A stretch of 64,000 nt of DNA from Cryobacterium sp. PH29-G1 (GCF_030063365.1 NZ_JASISY010000014.1:38130-102129); one strand, 5' to 3'; counted from the first letter of the stretch, positions 36,154 through 45,617 are shown. Notes: generated from the sequence alone by a model not told the origin. Made by a program: numbers and translations.

Positions 36154-37763
36154 TCGCGGTGTCCTATCTGTTGTACCAACTGGTGGTCGCCGGTGGGCCA
36201 GAGCCTGTCCAGCGCCGATTCATCGAAAAGGGGCTCGTCGCTATCCGGGACGAGGGCGGGGACCGGCTGATCGCTCGCGGAGCCAGCCTCGACGGCCTCG
36301 TCGGTGCTGAAGAGGTCGCGTTCCCACTGCGTTGAGGTGGCGAAGGCGTCGACGATGTAGGAGAACCGGCCGACGTAGGCGAGGAACACGCCCGACTGCA
36401 GCGTGAGCGCGAGACGGGCGTGTGCGGGCGAGAGCTTGAGCCTTGCGGTGAGGTTGTGCTCTTCCTGGGTGTTCTGACGGAAGATGAACTTGTTTTCCAT
36501 GTCCCCGGCGATCGAATACGCGAGGGTGCGTTCCTTGGAACCCTCTTCTCCGACGGCGTCGAAGTCGCTCATCTTGTGCAGGATGACGATGTTGGACACC
36601 CCGTAGTGCCGGGACAGTTTCAGCCACTGCTGGTAGGTCCGAAGGGCCTGTTCGGTGGCCATGTCCCGCCAGCCTTCCTCGCGGACGAGGTAGCGCGTGC
36701 GTTTGGCCGAGCGGTCCGAAATGACGGCCTGAATCCAGGAGGACGTGCAGATCTGGGTGAGTTGTGCTGCCAACTCGCTGCGGTCAAACAACGCCGAGGT
36801 GTCCACGACGACCATGGGCGCGTCTGGATCGAACGCGACCGTGCTCTCCCCTTCGAACAAACCCTGCAAGTCGCCGGCGACGAACCGTTCCAGAACATGT
36901 CGGGCTCGTTCGCCGTTGCTGGCCATCTCGGGCCGGTAGCCCGGGGCCTCCTGATCTGGGGACACCAGCGCCTGCCAGACGTGGGTGATGGTGGGCCGGT
37001 CATGGGTGACGGTGATCGCATGCTCGAGGGCCCAGTTAATGGACGTATGTTCCATCGGAGAAAGTTTCGCTTGCCCCTGGATGGTGGCTTCGATGACGCT
37101 CGTGAGGGTGGCCCGACGACGATCCCGAACCATGATCTCGTCAACGTCGTCGGATACTCCGGTCTGACGAGGGCCTCGATCGAGCGGGTTCAACCGTGCG
37201 GTCGTGTTCTCTCCGCCAATCGCGATGACCTGGCCGCCGACGGCTTCGGCCACGATCACCCACTCCCCCTTGGAATCCGACGGGACTACGACCTGGTGGC
37301 CGAACGCGAGCGACCGGGTGCACAGCTGTTTGATCGTGCCGGACTTGCCGGAACGGTACGCACCGATGACGAGGATATTCGTCGACAGAGCGGCTTTCGC
37401 GGTGGTGTTCATATACAGATCCCACGGCGAGAAGTGCCACAGCACGTCGGCGTTCAGATCGACGCCGAGCAGGGGGCCTTCATGCCCGAGGCCGTCGTCG
37501 GCGACGAACGGATAGATGCCGGCGAGGTTATGGCTTGTGGCTTGGTGTGGCGGCTGGGCCAGTTGCATCCAGTTCCAGTACTCCCCCGTGGAGATACCCG
37601 GGCCGAGCGGACCAGCGGCGGCCGCAGGAAATCGGGTATCCCGGTCTGCGGTGTCTTGCCCGTCACGGGCCTGTCGGAGTCGGGCGACCTGCTGACGCAG
37701 CTCCTTGCGCTGGCGACGGGTCAGCTTCCCGGGCGGGGTGACGTTAAAGACTTGCTGGGTCAT
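36150..37763 (-). CDS. VirB4-like conjugation ATPase
   Basis: A 537-residue ATPase with Walker A VIGAYRSGKSGTIKQL (~150-165) and Walker B MVVVDTSALFD (~320). IVILHKMSDFDAVGEEG (~405) and KFIFRQNTQEEHNL (~440) fit the VirB4/TraE C-domain. It lacks the N-terminal VirB4 domain, and the preceding gene (SCO6880-like) supplies that part, a split usual in actinobacterial conjugation clusters. Drives assembly of, or transport through, the channel at the membrane. Coupled to its neighbours by overlapping start and stop codons. Confidence 0.85.
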   Translation of the reverse strand: MTQQVFNVTPPGKLTRRQRKELRQQVARLRQARDGQDTADRDTRFPAAAAGPLGPGISTGEYWNWMQLAQPPHQATSHNLAGIYPFVADDGLGHEGPLLGVDLNADVLWHFSPWDLYMNTTAKAALSTNILVIGAYRSGKSGTIKQLCTRSLAFGHQVVVPSDSKGEWVIVAEAVGGQVIAIGGENTTARLNPLDRGPRQTGVSDDVDEIMVRDRRRATLTSVIEATIQGQAKLSPMEHTSINWALEHAITVTHDRPTITHVWQALVSPDQEAPGYRPEMASNGERARHVLERFVAGDLQGLFEGESTVAFDPDAPMVVVDTSALFDRSELAAQLTQICTSSWIQAVISDRSAKRTRYLVREEGWRDMATEQALRTYQQWLKLSRHYGVSNIVILHKMSDFDAVGEEGSKERTLAYSIAGDMENKFIFRQNTQEEHNLTARLKLSPAHARLALTLQSGVFLAYVGRFSYIVDAFATSTQWERDLFSTDEAVEAGSASDQPVPALVPDSDEPLFDESALDRLWPTGDHQLVQQIGHRE

Positions 37764-39253
37764 TACTTCATCCCCTGTCCGAGCGGGAGAGCACTGACCA
37801 TGAGCGCTTCGGCCTGCTGGCAGTACAAAATCTGCGGTTCCATTCCGGCACGGGTGAGCGCGTTGCGCATCCCGGCAAGCGACGAGTTCAGCTTCTCCTC
37901 ACTGGTAGCCGACACGGTCAAGTAGGCGCCGTACCGGTACTCGCCCTCCCCCGCGACGATGCTCTGCTCCTGATCGATCAGGGCATCCCAGTCGGCGTTG
38001 TCGGCCGCACTGTCCTGCTGGTTGCGTTTGGCCTTGACTCGTTGGTTAGTGCGCCAGGTTCGTTTTTCATCGTCGATGCGCTTAAGCGCGGATCTGGTCT
38101 TCACCGGGGTGAGGACCAGGGAGAAGATGTGGGTGACGGCCTCGCCGGAGTTCGGGTGCCGGGCGAAGACCAACGGTTCGATGAACCCGACGTGGGTTTC
38201 GGTGCGCGGCCATTCATGGATCCACATAGTGGAGTGCCAGCCGGAATCGGAGCGAACGATGCCGTTCTTCCCGGCAGGTTCGTCGAGGGCCATCGGCCCG
38301 ATCGCGGCCAGGTCGACCCCGGCATCGTCCTGGAGCCGGCTTTGCGTGGCGGAAAGGTATTCGGGGTCGAACGCGGTGCGTCCCAGCGCTGCCCACTCTC
38401 GCACGCTGAGCCACTTGCGCACGTCGAACCGGGCCGAGCGGAGGGCATCCGTCACGTTGGCGGTCTCGATGCGGGCCAGCGCGAGAATGCCCGACTTGCC
38501 GCCGCCGAGGTTCTTGATCTGGCCTTGCAGCTTGACCAGATCGAAGGTCAGCGTGACGTAGTTCTTGTGCGACACCGCGAAGGATTCGGACTGGTCGAGG
38601 ACGTCTCCGTAGTTACGGGCGACCGCCGACTCGGGGTCTAGACCGCGACGGGTGACGGTCTCGGCGTAGAACTGGCGGGCCGGCAGGATCGTGGTGGGCA
38701 CCGTGCGTTCCTGCAGTGAGACGCGGGTGATGCCGTCGCGCTGGGTGAACCCGGCCAGCACCTGGCCCCAGTTCCGGGCGAGCTCGTTGCGTTCGGGCAT
38801 TTCGAGCATCAGGAACCCCTGCACCTCAAGCTCCGCGGTGATCGAGATCGTCTTGGAGAACGGGTTGTACGCGACGGCCTGCCCGTCCGCATCCCACACC
38901 TGGATGCTCGCGAGCCGGCCGGGCAGGTTCAGGGTGCCGGCGATCTGTGGGCGTTCGGGCCGGAACCTGGTTGTCGTGCCGCCGAGCGCTCGACGCACCT
39001 GCAGGGAGACCCACTGCGCGGCAATGCGTGGGAACGCGACCCCGTGATACTGGGCCAGACCGGCGACGGCCAGCGTCAACCAGATCGGCATCGAGACGAA
39101 GAATGCGGGGAATCCCCAACGGTTGATCGAGACGATTGCGATTCCCGCCGCCGCCGCGAGGGTGACGAGGTTCCACATGTCCAGGCCGGCGATGATGCCC
39201 TGGGTGTTCTTTCGGGCTAAGCGGATGGGGCGATCAGTGGAATGGGTGCTCAT
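37763..39253 (-). CDS. SCO6880-family conjugation membrane protein
   Basis: A 496-residue protein with two adjacent membrane helices near the N-terminus (~25-65, VTLAAAAGIAIVSINRWGFP) and a large soluble domain. The N-terminal part resembles PrgI/VirB3; the soluble part corresponds to the VirB4 N-domain. I identify it as an SCO6880-family protein from the ordered motifs RLARKNTQGIIAGLD, VSHKNYVTLTFDL and STMWIHEWPR. It pairs with the downstream VirB4 ATPase, whose start coincides with its stop. Part of the inner-membrane platform of the secretion system. Confidence 0.82.
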   Translation of the reverse strand: MSTHSTDRPIRLARKNTQGIIAGLDMWNLVTLAAAAGIAIVSINRWGFPAFFVSMPIWLTLAVAGLAQYHGVAFPRIAAQWVSLQVRRALGGTTTRFRPERPQIAGTLNLPGRLASIQVWDADGQAVAYNPFSKTISITAELEVQGFLMLEMPERNELARNWGQVLAGFTQRDGITRVSLQERTVPTTILPARQFYAETVTRRGLDPESAVARNYGDVLDQSESFAVSHKNYVTLTFDLVKLQGQIKNLGGGKSGILALARIETANVTDALRSARFDVRKWLSVREWAALGRTAFDPEYLSATQSRLQDDAGVDLAAIGPMALDEPAGKNGIVRSDSGWHSTMWIHEWPRTETHVGFIEPLVFARHPNSGEAVTHIFSLVLTPVKTRSALKRIDDEKRTWRTNQRVKAKRNQQDSAADNADWDALIDQEQSIVAGEGEYRYGAYLTVSATSEEKLNSSLAGMRNALTRAGMEPQILYCQQAEALMVSALPLGQGMK

Positions 39254-39268
39254 GAGATCCTTTCGTGC

Positions 39269-40696
39269 CTATCGGGCGGAAGACGGTGCAGCGGACTTCG
39301 AGGGTGCCGGCGTCGGAGACGGTCCGGACGACGCGGCCGGTTGCCCGGTGGGCTTACTGGCTGAGGGCGTCGGTTTGGTCGCGGATGGGCTCTGTCCTGG
39401 CGACGTGCGCGGAGTTGGACCGCCCCCGCTCGGCGCTGACGGGGTGCGTCGGCGCACGGCTGCGGTGCGGCTGGCGACGGCGGAGCTCAGGCTCCTTGCC
39501 GCGCGACCACCAGTCTGCTTGGCTGTGGCTCCGCCCCGCGAGGCGATGTTGTCGATTGCGGAGGTCGCTCCCGCGCCGATGAAGGAGAACAGGCCAAACA
39601 CGGCGATGGGTGCGAAGGCGATCATGATCATTCCGAGAGCCAGCGGGATGGCCTGGATACTCCACATGCTGTCGACCTCGGCGAAACCGCGGAGCACAAG
39701 CATCAGAAATCCGAGGGTGAGCGGGGTGGTCAGTATGAGGGCGATCACCGCGGAGAACCAGCGCACCACCCACTGCACACCGATCTTCATCGGAAAAAGC
39801 ATGAACGCGACCGGGCCGAGCGCGACCAGTGCGGCGAGGGCGAGGTTGCGGAAGCTGAATACGAAGACGAGCACGATGACGCCGATGGTGAGGAATGTCA
39901 GCACGATCTGCGCCAAGAAGATGTTGCCGCCTCCCCCGCCGAAAATGATGTTCTCGACCGTCCGGTACAGGCCTTCGCCCTGGCCACCGCGCGTGAGCAG
40001 GGGGTCGACCAGTTGGTCGACAACGTTGACGATGTTGCCGACCAGCCAGAGGGAGCCGGCGGAGAGCGGAACGGCGAGGAGGAACCGAATAATGGCGGCG
40101 GTCAGTTCGGCGCCGTCCCGTGACCAGAGCGCCGAGACGATCGCGACAATGCCGGCGATCAAGATGACCAGCAGCACGACCCAGCTCCACCAGGCCCACT
40201 CGCTGATCGCGGCGCTCCACAAGCTGGAGCTGGTGTTGAACGAGGTGTTGTCGATCACCGACGCGATGCCGCCGGTTATGACGGATGCCAGACCGCGGGA
40301 AATCATCTCGCCCACGGTGCAGACGGCGTCGACGGGTCCGCAGCTGTACTCGAGTTTGAGCTCTGTGCCGCCGGCATCCGTCAATGCACCGACGTTGTCT
40401 TCCGTCTGCGTGCAGACGGTGACGCTCGCTCCGCCATGAGGGATCTCGGCGAAGCAGCGCTCGGAGGTGCTGTCGGTGACGTTCTCGGGCATGCAGGAGA
40501 TGCGCGCCGAGCTCCCCGTGCACGTGACCGGAAAGGATGGCCCACTCCAGGTTTCTCCCTCGACCGTGGCCGAGGACACCGCCATGGGCTGGGGTGGGAC
40601 GGCCTGTGCGGGCGCTGCGCCGATGATGCCGAGTGTCCCGACGAGGATGAGAGCGGCGCTGACGCCGAGAACCCAGCGCCGGGCAGAAACCTGCAT
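39269..40696 (-). CDS. VirB6/TrbL-like polytopic channel protein
   Basis: A 475-residue protein: signal-like N-terminus (VLGVSAALILVGTLGIIG, then APAQA), an external Cys-containing domain (CTGSSARISC, ~59-68, and CGPVDAVC), six or so membrane helices between ~165 and ~385, and a ~90-residue cytoplasmic Pro/Ser/Thr/Ala tail. Many Gly-rich loops (IIFGGGGGNIFL). This is the VirB6/TrbL design of Gram-positive conjugation systems. It follows the VirB2-like gene by 1 nt and precedes the SCO6880-like gene by 15 nt. Confidence 0.82.
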   Translation of the reverse strand: MQVSARRWVLGVSAALILVGTLGIIGAAPAQAVPPQPMAVSSATVEGETWSGPSFPVTCTGSSARISCMPENVTDSTSERCFAEIPHGGASVTVCTQTEDNVGALTDAGGTELKLEYSCGPVDAVCTVGEMISRGLASVITGGIASVIDNTSFNTSSSLWSAAISEWAWWSWVVLLVILIAGIVAIVSALWSRDGAELTAAIIRFLLAVPLSAGSLWLVGNIVNVVDQLVDPLLTRGGQGEGLYRTVENIIFGGGGGNIFLAQIVLTFLTIGVIVLVFVFSFRNLALAALVALGPVAFMLFPMKIGVQWVVRWFSAVIALILTTPLTLGFLMLVLRGFAEVDSMWSIQAIPLALGMIMIAFAPIAVFGLFSFIGAGATSAIDNIASRGGATAKQTGGRAARSLSSAVASRTAAVRRRTPSAPSGGGPTPRTSPGQSPSATKPTPSASKPTGQPAASSGPSPTPAPSKSAAPSSAR

Positions 40697-40697
40697 G

Positions 40698-41012
40698 TTA
40701 GAAACCGAAGTCGAAACCGACGGCGAAGGCGAAGATCGCGTTGACCGCGCCGAGGCCGGCCGCGACGGCGAGGATTTTGAGGATCCATTCGCCGGACCAG
40801 GACTGGAAGCGTTCGGAACCGCCGCCCTTGGAGATCACCCCGACGAAGGCGATGATCAGCATAATCAGGACGAAGATGAGCGCCCCCGCCAGGATGAAGG
40901 AGCCGATGTTGGTCAGGCCGGAGATGAAGGGGGCATTCCAGTCCGGGGTGATGTCGGGGACATCCACGGCGGAGGGGGCTGCGCTGAACGCGGTCCAGAG
41001 GGGCAGGTGCAA
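40698..41012 (-). CDS. Small VirB2/TrbC-like membrane protein
   Basis: A 104-residue protein with two membrane helices (~33-62 and ~78-100) joined by a short polar loop SKGGGSERFQSWSGEW. Size, topology and position directly upstream of VirB6 fit a VirB2/TrbC-type subunit. No processing site is obvious. It is separated by 27 nt from the M23 peptidase gene, with GAAAGGCACACC near the start acting as ribosome site. Confidence 0.7.
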   Translation of the reverse strand: MHLPLWTAFSAAPSAVDVPDITPDWNAPFISGLTNIGSFILAGALIFVLIMLIIAFVGVISKGGGSERFQSWSGEWILKILAVAAGLGAVNAIFAFAVGFDFGF

Positions 41013-41039
41013 GGTGTGCCTTTCGGTTGGTGCGATGGG

Positions 41040-41642
41040 TCAGAGCGTGAGACCGCGCTCGAGGAAGAACGGGATGGGATTGATACGTTGCCCGTCGACG
41101 CGTGTTTCAAAGTGCAGGTGGCAGCCGGTCGATTGGCCGGTGGTGCCTTCCTTCGCGATCACGTCGCCGACGGCAACCGGGTCTCCGGGCGCAACCGTCG
41201 CGCTCCCCCGCGTCAGGTGCGCGTAGAGGGATTGAAAGCCGCCCGGATGGTCGATCATGATGCGAAAACCGTAGGTGCCCTCCTCGCCGACTTGTGAGAC
41301 GGTTCCGGAGCTGGCCGCGAAGATGGGCTCGCCGCATCCGCTTGCCAGGTCCATTCCCCAATGCACGGTGGAGCAATATGCACAGGGCGCGTCGCGGGGC
41401 CCGAAACTGTCGGTGATCGTGTAGCCGGCCACCGGGAACGTCCACCCATCGCTCGCAATAGGCGGGGGCACGCCGGCCGCGGGTGGGACGGGCGACACAG
41501 ACCCCAACGTGGCCGCCATCGCGACGGGCAGCCCAATCGTCGCCACGAGGGGCGCACTGATGAGCAGTAGCAGGAAGAGCGCTGCCTTGAGAATGCGCCG
41601 CGGCCCCAGCACTTTGACGGCGATAGCAAGGGGCGCGGCCAT
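41040..41642 (-). CDS. M23-family peptidoglycan endopeptidase of the transfer system
   Basis: A 200-residue protein with an N-terminal membrane helix (~18-45) followed by a LytM/M23 domain. Metal ligands are visible in HWGMD (HxxxD, ~93-97) and HLHFE (HxH, ~180-184); FGPRDAP is the usual approach motif. It would open the cell wall for the conjugation channel. It lies between the VirB8-like and VirB2-like genes and starts 2 nt after the VirB8-like stop. Domain intact. Confidence 0.88.
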   Translation of the reverse strand: MAAPLAIAVKVLGPRRILKAALFLLLLISAPLVATIGLPVAMAATLGSVSPVPPAAGVPPPIASDGWTFPVAGYTITDSFGPRDAPCAYCSTVHWGMDLASGCGEPIFAASSGTVSQVGEEGTYGFRIMIDHPGGFQSLYAHLTRGSATVAPGDPVAVGDVIAKEGTTGQSTGCHLHFETRVDGQRINPIPFFLERGLTL

Positions 41643-41644
41643 GG

Positions 41645-42406
41645 CTACTTTCGCGTTTCGGGGAAGAAGCGGATGAGCTTGCAGTCGGCCGGGACCTGTC
41701 CGGAGTCGGCGGCGGGGGTCGAGCTTCCGCAGTTGACCTGCACGCTGACGGTGTAGCGCTCCTCGTAGCTGACGTCGTCGCGGCCCGTGTAGGTCGCGAG
41801 AATGTCCGTGGTGACGAGGTGGTAACCATCGGCGATCAGGACGTCCAAGGATCCCGGCTGCGGGCTTAGGTGGTCGTAGTCGACCAAGACATCACCGTCC
41901 ACTGCGGCGGTCACGGCGATATTGCTCGCGGCCTGGGTATCCCACGTCGACACAGGAACGACGACCCGACGGTTGAGTTCGTCAAGCTTGCCGTCGAGGG
42001 CATCCTGTTGGTCGGCGTCCAGGTCGTAGCGCGGGTCGAGGGTATGCCAGGTCGCGAGGTTGTCACGGAATTGATTTCGGGTGGCGAGCGTGGTGTCATA
42101 CGTCGATCCGGCGATCGCGGCGGCGACCCCGTAGGCCCGCGCGTCAGTGGTGATCGGCTCGGGCGACCAGCCCAATTCGGCAACGGATGCGTCAACCACG
42201 GACCCGGGTTCTGCCGGCTCCTGCGTGCTCGACGGTGTCGCGGCCGGTGCTGGCTGTGACTGGTTGCCCTCATCCGGCTGCGATAGGAGAGCCCCCACCA
42301 AGCCGACGACGCTCACCAGTACGGTGGCACCTGCTGCGCTGATCAAGATCGTTTTGCGTACTTGGCGCTGATGGTCCGTCAGCGGGACGCGCCCTCGTTG
42401 TGCCAT
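41645..42406 (-). CDS. VirB8/TcpC-like conjugation protein
   Basis: A 253-residue bitopic protein: short cytoplasmic N-terminus, one membrane helix (~20-42), a Pro/Glu/Ser-rich stretch, and an external domain of ~170 residues with alternating strands (VPVSTWDTQAASNIAVTAAV; YHLVTTDILATYTGRDDVSY) as in TcpC/VirB8 proteins. First gene of the transfer operon; GGGAGGCAC lies just before its ATG. Family assignment rests on topology and context more than on motifs. Confidence 0.65.
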   Translation of the reverse strand: MAQRGRVPLTDHQRQVRKTILISAAGATVLVSVVGLVGALLSQPDEGNQSQPAPAATPSSTQEPAEPGSVVDASVAELGWSPEPITTDARAYGVAAAIAGSTYDTTLATRNQFRDNLATWHTLDPRYDLDADQQDALDGKLDELNRRVVVPVSTWDTQAASNIAVTAAVDGDVLVDYDHLSPQPGSLDVLIADGYHLVTTDILATYTGRDDVSYEERYTVSVQVNCGSSTPAADSGQVPADCKLIRFFPETRK

Positions 42407-42786
42407 GTCAGTGCCTCCCGGTCGAGGGCGGCAGCGCCGAGCAACGATCCGAGACTCCCCCGTTATTGCTGGTCGCTCCCGCTCTTCTATTTACGTCGGC
42501 GGGTTGGCGTAACCCGTTTAGGGGTACTGTATCGGCTGCCACTGTCGCTCCCGTGGGGCGAGTCGGCGCGGGCCGTGGCTGACGCACTCGATGCGTAGCC
42601 TCACGGTGTGACCTCACTGCGCCTCCCTCGTTCGCTCAGTATTTGAAAGTATACTGCCATATTATGAGAGCTTAGCGATTGAGGTCAATGACCTCACGGC
42701 TGGCGCACAGATGTTGCGTCGCAGTGGGCCACAATGGACAGGTGGATCCCGTCAATCAATCGTCAGCTCCCGAATGGAGCAATGAC
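42407..42786. other. Divergent promoter region of the transfer operon
   Basis: About 380 bp between the VirB8-like gene and the winged-helix gene. It holds an AT-rich patch around 42640-42670 (GAAAGTATACTGCCATATTAT) in which TATACT reads as a possible minus-strand -10. The reading frame of the regulator is open upstream to 42679 but without a ribosome site. No other gene is apparent. Confidence 0.4.
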
Positions 42787-43074
42787 ATGACGGCGATCGA
42801 GCAGATTTTCGGAAATCGCGCCCGCAACGACATCATTCGAGTGCTCGCGGCGGAAGAGCAGATGACCTACGGAGATCTCCGCGACCGTGTCGGGATTCGC
42901 GACAGCACCCTTCACCGTCACTTGCGCGCGCTGGAAGAATACGGCGTCATCATCGCCGATCTACCGCCCGGTCAGCGCCAGGGGCGCGGCGTGCGTTATT
43001 CGATCCACCGCTCCCGAGTGGAATCACTTGGGCAAGCATGGATGCGCTACCTCTTCGGTGAGGGCGCCGAGTAA
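42787..43074 (+). CDS. Winged-helix (ArsR-like) transcription regulator
   Basis: A 95-residue protein starting MTAIEQIFGNRARNDIIRVL, with recognition region YGDLRDRVGIRDSTLHRHLR (~32-51) and a wing (QRQGRGVRYSIHRSRVESLG). The ATG at 42787 has GGAG 9 nt upstream. Divergent from the conjugation operon, so it is the obvious candidate for its regulator. Similar in length and fold to the regulator at 4178 at the other end of the core. Confidence 0.75.
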   Translation: MTAIEQIFGNRARNDIIRVLAAEEQMTYGDLRDRVGIRDSTLHRHLRALEEYGVIIADLPPGQRQGRGVRYSIHRSRVESLGQAWMRYLFGEGAE

Positions 43075-43697
43075 GGACTCTGAAGAGATTCACGGGGCAA
43101 CGTCTCGCTCGCGTGGGGGCATCAGTGGTAGAGGACTGTCCGGCTCCTTCACTGCGCGGATCACCGTTAGTTGCGGGTGACGCGCGTGAATTTTCCGGAA
43201 CTCTGCAGTCGTCGATCCCAGGCCGCCGTCTCGCAGGCTATGGGTTTCGAGGCACTGAGGTTGCGAGACACTTCTCCTGTCTTCTGCCCGCTAGGACGCT
43301 ACGGTGACGCAGCTTTCTTGCTCGCTAGAGCTGAATCCATCGGGATGAATGGCTGGCGGCGGTGACGCTCGGGATGACGAGTGTGCTTCAGTTTCGGCCA
43401 CTGCCGTTGTGGAGGCCTCGCGCGAGTGCAACCGACACTGGAACGGCCTTTTTCAGCGGGGCGGATCAAGCGGCGCTGCGCCTTGTGCATAGTCTGATTT
43501 ATATCAGACTATGACGACGGCGCTTTTTTCAATCACATCGCCCTTCACTCTCCGTTGATCCGACGCCTGAGCAGTTCTTATCAGGATCGTAAGCTTGCTG
43601 TGTCTGACTAGAACGAACTTAGAGGGTGCCTCGATGTGCAACGTTAACTGTGAGCTCGACGAGATCACGGGTCAGCTAGTTCCCGATAGGAGTTAAC
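43075..43697. other. Gene-free spacer with a long perfect palindrome
   Basis: About 620 bp with no convincing gene. It contains CGTTAGTTGCG (43165-43175) and TTGCGAGACAC (43261-43271), both of which also occur near 907-923, and the palindrome at 43488-43513. AGGGTGCCTCGATG-type sequence near 43620 shows no long frame. The OLD gene's ribosome site TAGGAG is at the right edge. Confidence 0.5.
43488..43513. promoter_or_regulatory. 26-bp perfect palindrome upstream of OLD-family gene
   Basis: CATAGTCTGAT (43488-43498) and ATCAGACTATG (43503-43513) are perfect 11-bp arms around TTAT. There is no T-tract, so it is more like a dimeric-protein operator or recombinase site than a terminator. It lies 185 bp before the OLD-family start codon. 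Confidence 0.55.
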
Positions 43698-45617
43698 GTG
43701 TTGTTAGATCATTTCGAGATATTTGAATTCCGACGGCTGGTTAGGGCATCTGCCTACGTCGGTCGGAAGACTGTCGCGCTAGTCGGCCCGAATGAGGCTG
43801 GGAAGTCCTCGGTTCTCGCTGCCTTGCTGCTCTTCAACAACACCGATCCCGTTTCCCCATTGTCCCGCTCCCGTTCCAAACGAGAAGAGAGCTGGACCCC
43901 GAACGCCGATGTCGTCAGGCTTGATTTCGCGGTCACCGCGGCGCAGATTGCGCTGCTGGGCGAACTGCCAGTCCAGGTTTTGCCTACCCACTACCGCCGG
44001 CATAAGAAGGTCGACGGATCGATTGAGTATTCGCTCTCGCCAGCACCACAGCTCAAAGACGAGTTACTGACGGACGCACATTCCTTGGTTCCCACACTGG
44101 CGAAATATGTCGACGAGCACATCTCGACAGTTGAGGCATCCGACCCTGAAGCGGCGGCGTCCCAACGCGAGGACCTCCGTCTAATCGCTGATCACTTCAA
44201 CGGCGCGGCGCCTGATGAAGGCGCATTTTTCAGAACTCAATCCTTAATTGTAGACAGAGTCAATCTGACAAACCGGTATTCACGGGAAGCTTCCGCTGCG
44301 TTCGATCGCTACATCCGTTTCGCGTTGCCATCAGTGGACCTGCCTCTTCTCATGCGGAATCAAATGGAAATAGTTGAAACGCAGTTCGTTATGTTTGGTG
44401 CTCAGGAGCGTGATATTCGTTCGGAATACTCGCTGAGTGATCCAGCTACCGATACCTCAATTGCTCTGCGCAATTTATTGCAGGTGGCGGGGCTCGACCT
44501 GAACCGCGTTCGAGAGCACAGAGCTGACACCGCGTATGTGGCTCAACTAGTTGACGACGCGCGGGAACGGCTCGCGGCGTTCTTTTTAGCACGGTGGAGC
44601 CAAGAGTCGATTGCAGTGGGCCTGCACATCGATGGTGATATCTTGCGTGTACACGTGAAGGATCTAAGAGAGGGATCTGTCGGTTGGCTCAACATTTCCG
44701 AACGCAGTGATGGCCTGAGAACGTTTGTTGCGCTGGCGACGTTTCTTCACGCCGAGGGTGTCGAGCGACCTCCCGTATTGCTGATTGACGAAGCCGAGCA
44801 ACATCTTCACATAAATGCTCAAGCCGACCTCGTTCGTATGTTGCAGGGGCTGGAGCAGATTCAGCAAGTCATTTATACAACTCACTCACCGGGCTGCCTT
44901 CCTGCGGACCTGGGGAACGGCGTACGTTTCGTTGAGCCTTTAGCCGGAGGGGGCTCGAGGATCCGGCACGATTTTTGGTCCATCAAGGCGTCCGACCACG
45001 TTGGATTCAATCCTTTGCTGATCGTCATGGGGGCCGCGGCAGCGGCCTTCTCCGGATTACGGAGCGCAATGGTTGTTGAGGGCGCCGCTGACATGCTCCT
45101 GATGCCCACGCTCATCCAGCTCGCGACCGGCAAAAAGGAGCTTCCTTATCAGGTTGCGCCGGGCATAGCAGCGGCGAGTAAAGACGATATGGGAGTGCTA
45201 GACACTCTCGCGGCTAAGGTGGTCTTTCTCGTGGACGGTGACCGCGGGGGGAAGGCTTGGAACAATCAACTCTTGGAGGCTTCGATTCCCGCGAATCGGA
45301 TTCGGTCGCTTCCTTCGGAAGAGGCACTTGAAGACTTTTTGCACGAGGATTTCTACGTCGAAACTCTCAATGACTTCTTTAGTAGTTCAAAAGTGTCGAC
45401 TGAAGCGATCGCTGGTACCGGCCCTATCAAGGGTCGATTGAACGCGTGGGCGTTAGCGAATAGCGAATTCATGCCCGGCCCTGTTGCGGTAGCCGAACAT
45501 ATTCTTGGCTTACACGAATCAAGACAGCGGCCAATTCAGCTCAAATCAGAGCGCAAGCGAACTCTCCAAGCTCTACATGCTTGGGCCGAGAAGTGCTTTG
45601 AGGCTACAGCGGACTGA
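43698..45617 (+). CDS. OLD-family ATPase with Toprim nuclease domain
   Basis: A 639-residue protein. ABC-type ATPase: Walker A VGPNEAGKSS (~29-38), a signature-like SERSDGLRTFVAL (~332-344), Walker B LLIDEAEQHLH (~360-370), and the H-loop THSPG. From ~455 a Toprim domain follows with the catalytic Glu in MVVEGAADML and the DxD pair in LVDGDRGG (~512-519). OLD nucleases act in phage defence alone or with partners (Gabija GajB, PARIS, retrons). No UvrD-like helicase or other partner follows, so it looks stand-alone. GTG start with TAGGAG upstream. GC3 is lower than in the transfer genes, suggesting independent acquisition. Confidence 0.85.
   Translation: MLLDHFEIFEFRRLVRASAYVGRKTVALVGPNEAGKSSVLAALLLFNNTDPVSPLSRSRSKREESWTPNADVVRLDFAVTAAQIALLGELPVQVLPTHYRRHKKVDGSIEYSLSPAPQLKDELLTDAHSLVPTLAKYVDEHISTVEASDPEAAASQREDLRLIADHFNGAAPDEGAFFRTQSLIVDRVNLTNRYSREASAAFDRYIRFALPSVDLPLLMRNQMEIVETQFVMFGAQERDIRSEYSLSDPATDTSIALRNLLQVAGLDLNRVREHRADTAYVAQLVDDARERLAAFFLARWSQESIAVGLHIDGDILRVHVKDLREGSVGWLNISERSDGLRTFVALATFLHAEGVERPPVLLIDEAEQHLHINAQADLVRMLQGLEQIQQVIYTTHSPGCLPADLGNGVRFVEPLAGGGSRIRHDFWSIKASDHVGFNPLLIVMGAAAAAFSGLRSAMVVEGAADMLLMPTLIQLATGKKELPYQVAPGIAAASKDDMGVLDTLAAKVVFLVDGDRGGKAWNNQLLEASIPANRIRSLPSEEALEDFLHEDFYVETLNDFFSSSKVSTEAIAGTGPIKGRLNAWALANSEFMPGPVAVAEHILGLHESRQRPIQLKSERKRTLQALHAWAEKCFEATAD

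Noticed and set aside
36420..37925. A 501-codon plus-strand frame
   Set aside because: Antisense to the VirB4-like ATPase, whose Walker motifs are clear.
43698..45617. A Gabija system
   Set aside because: The OLD-type protein would fit GajA, but no UvrD-like GajB follows; the next 750 bp are gene-free.
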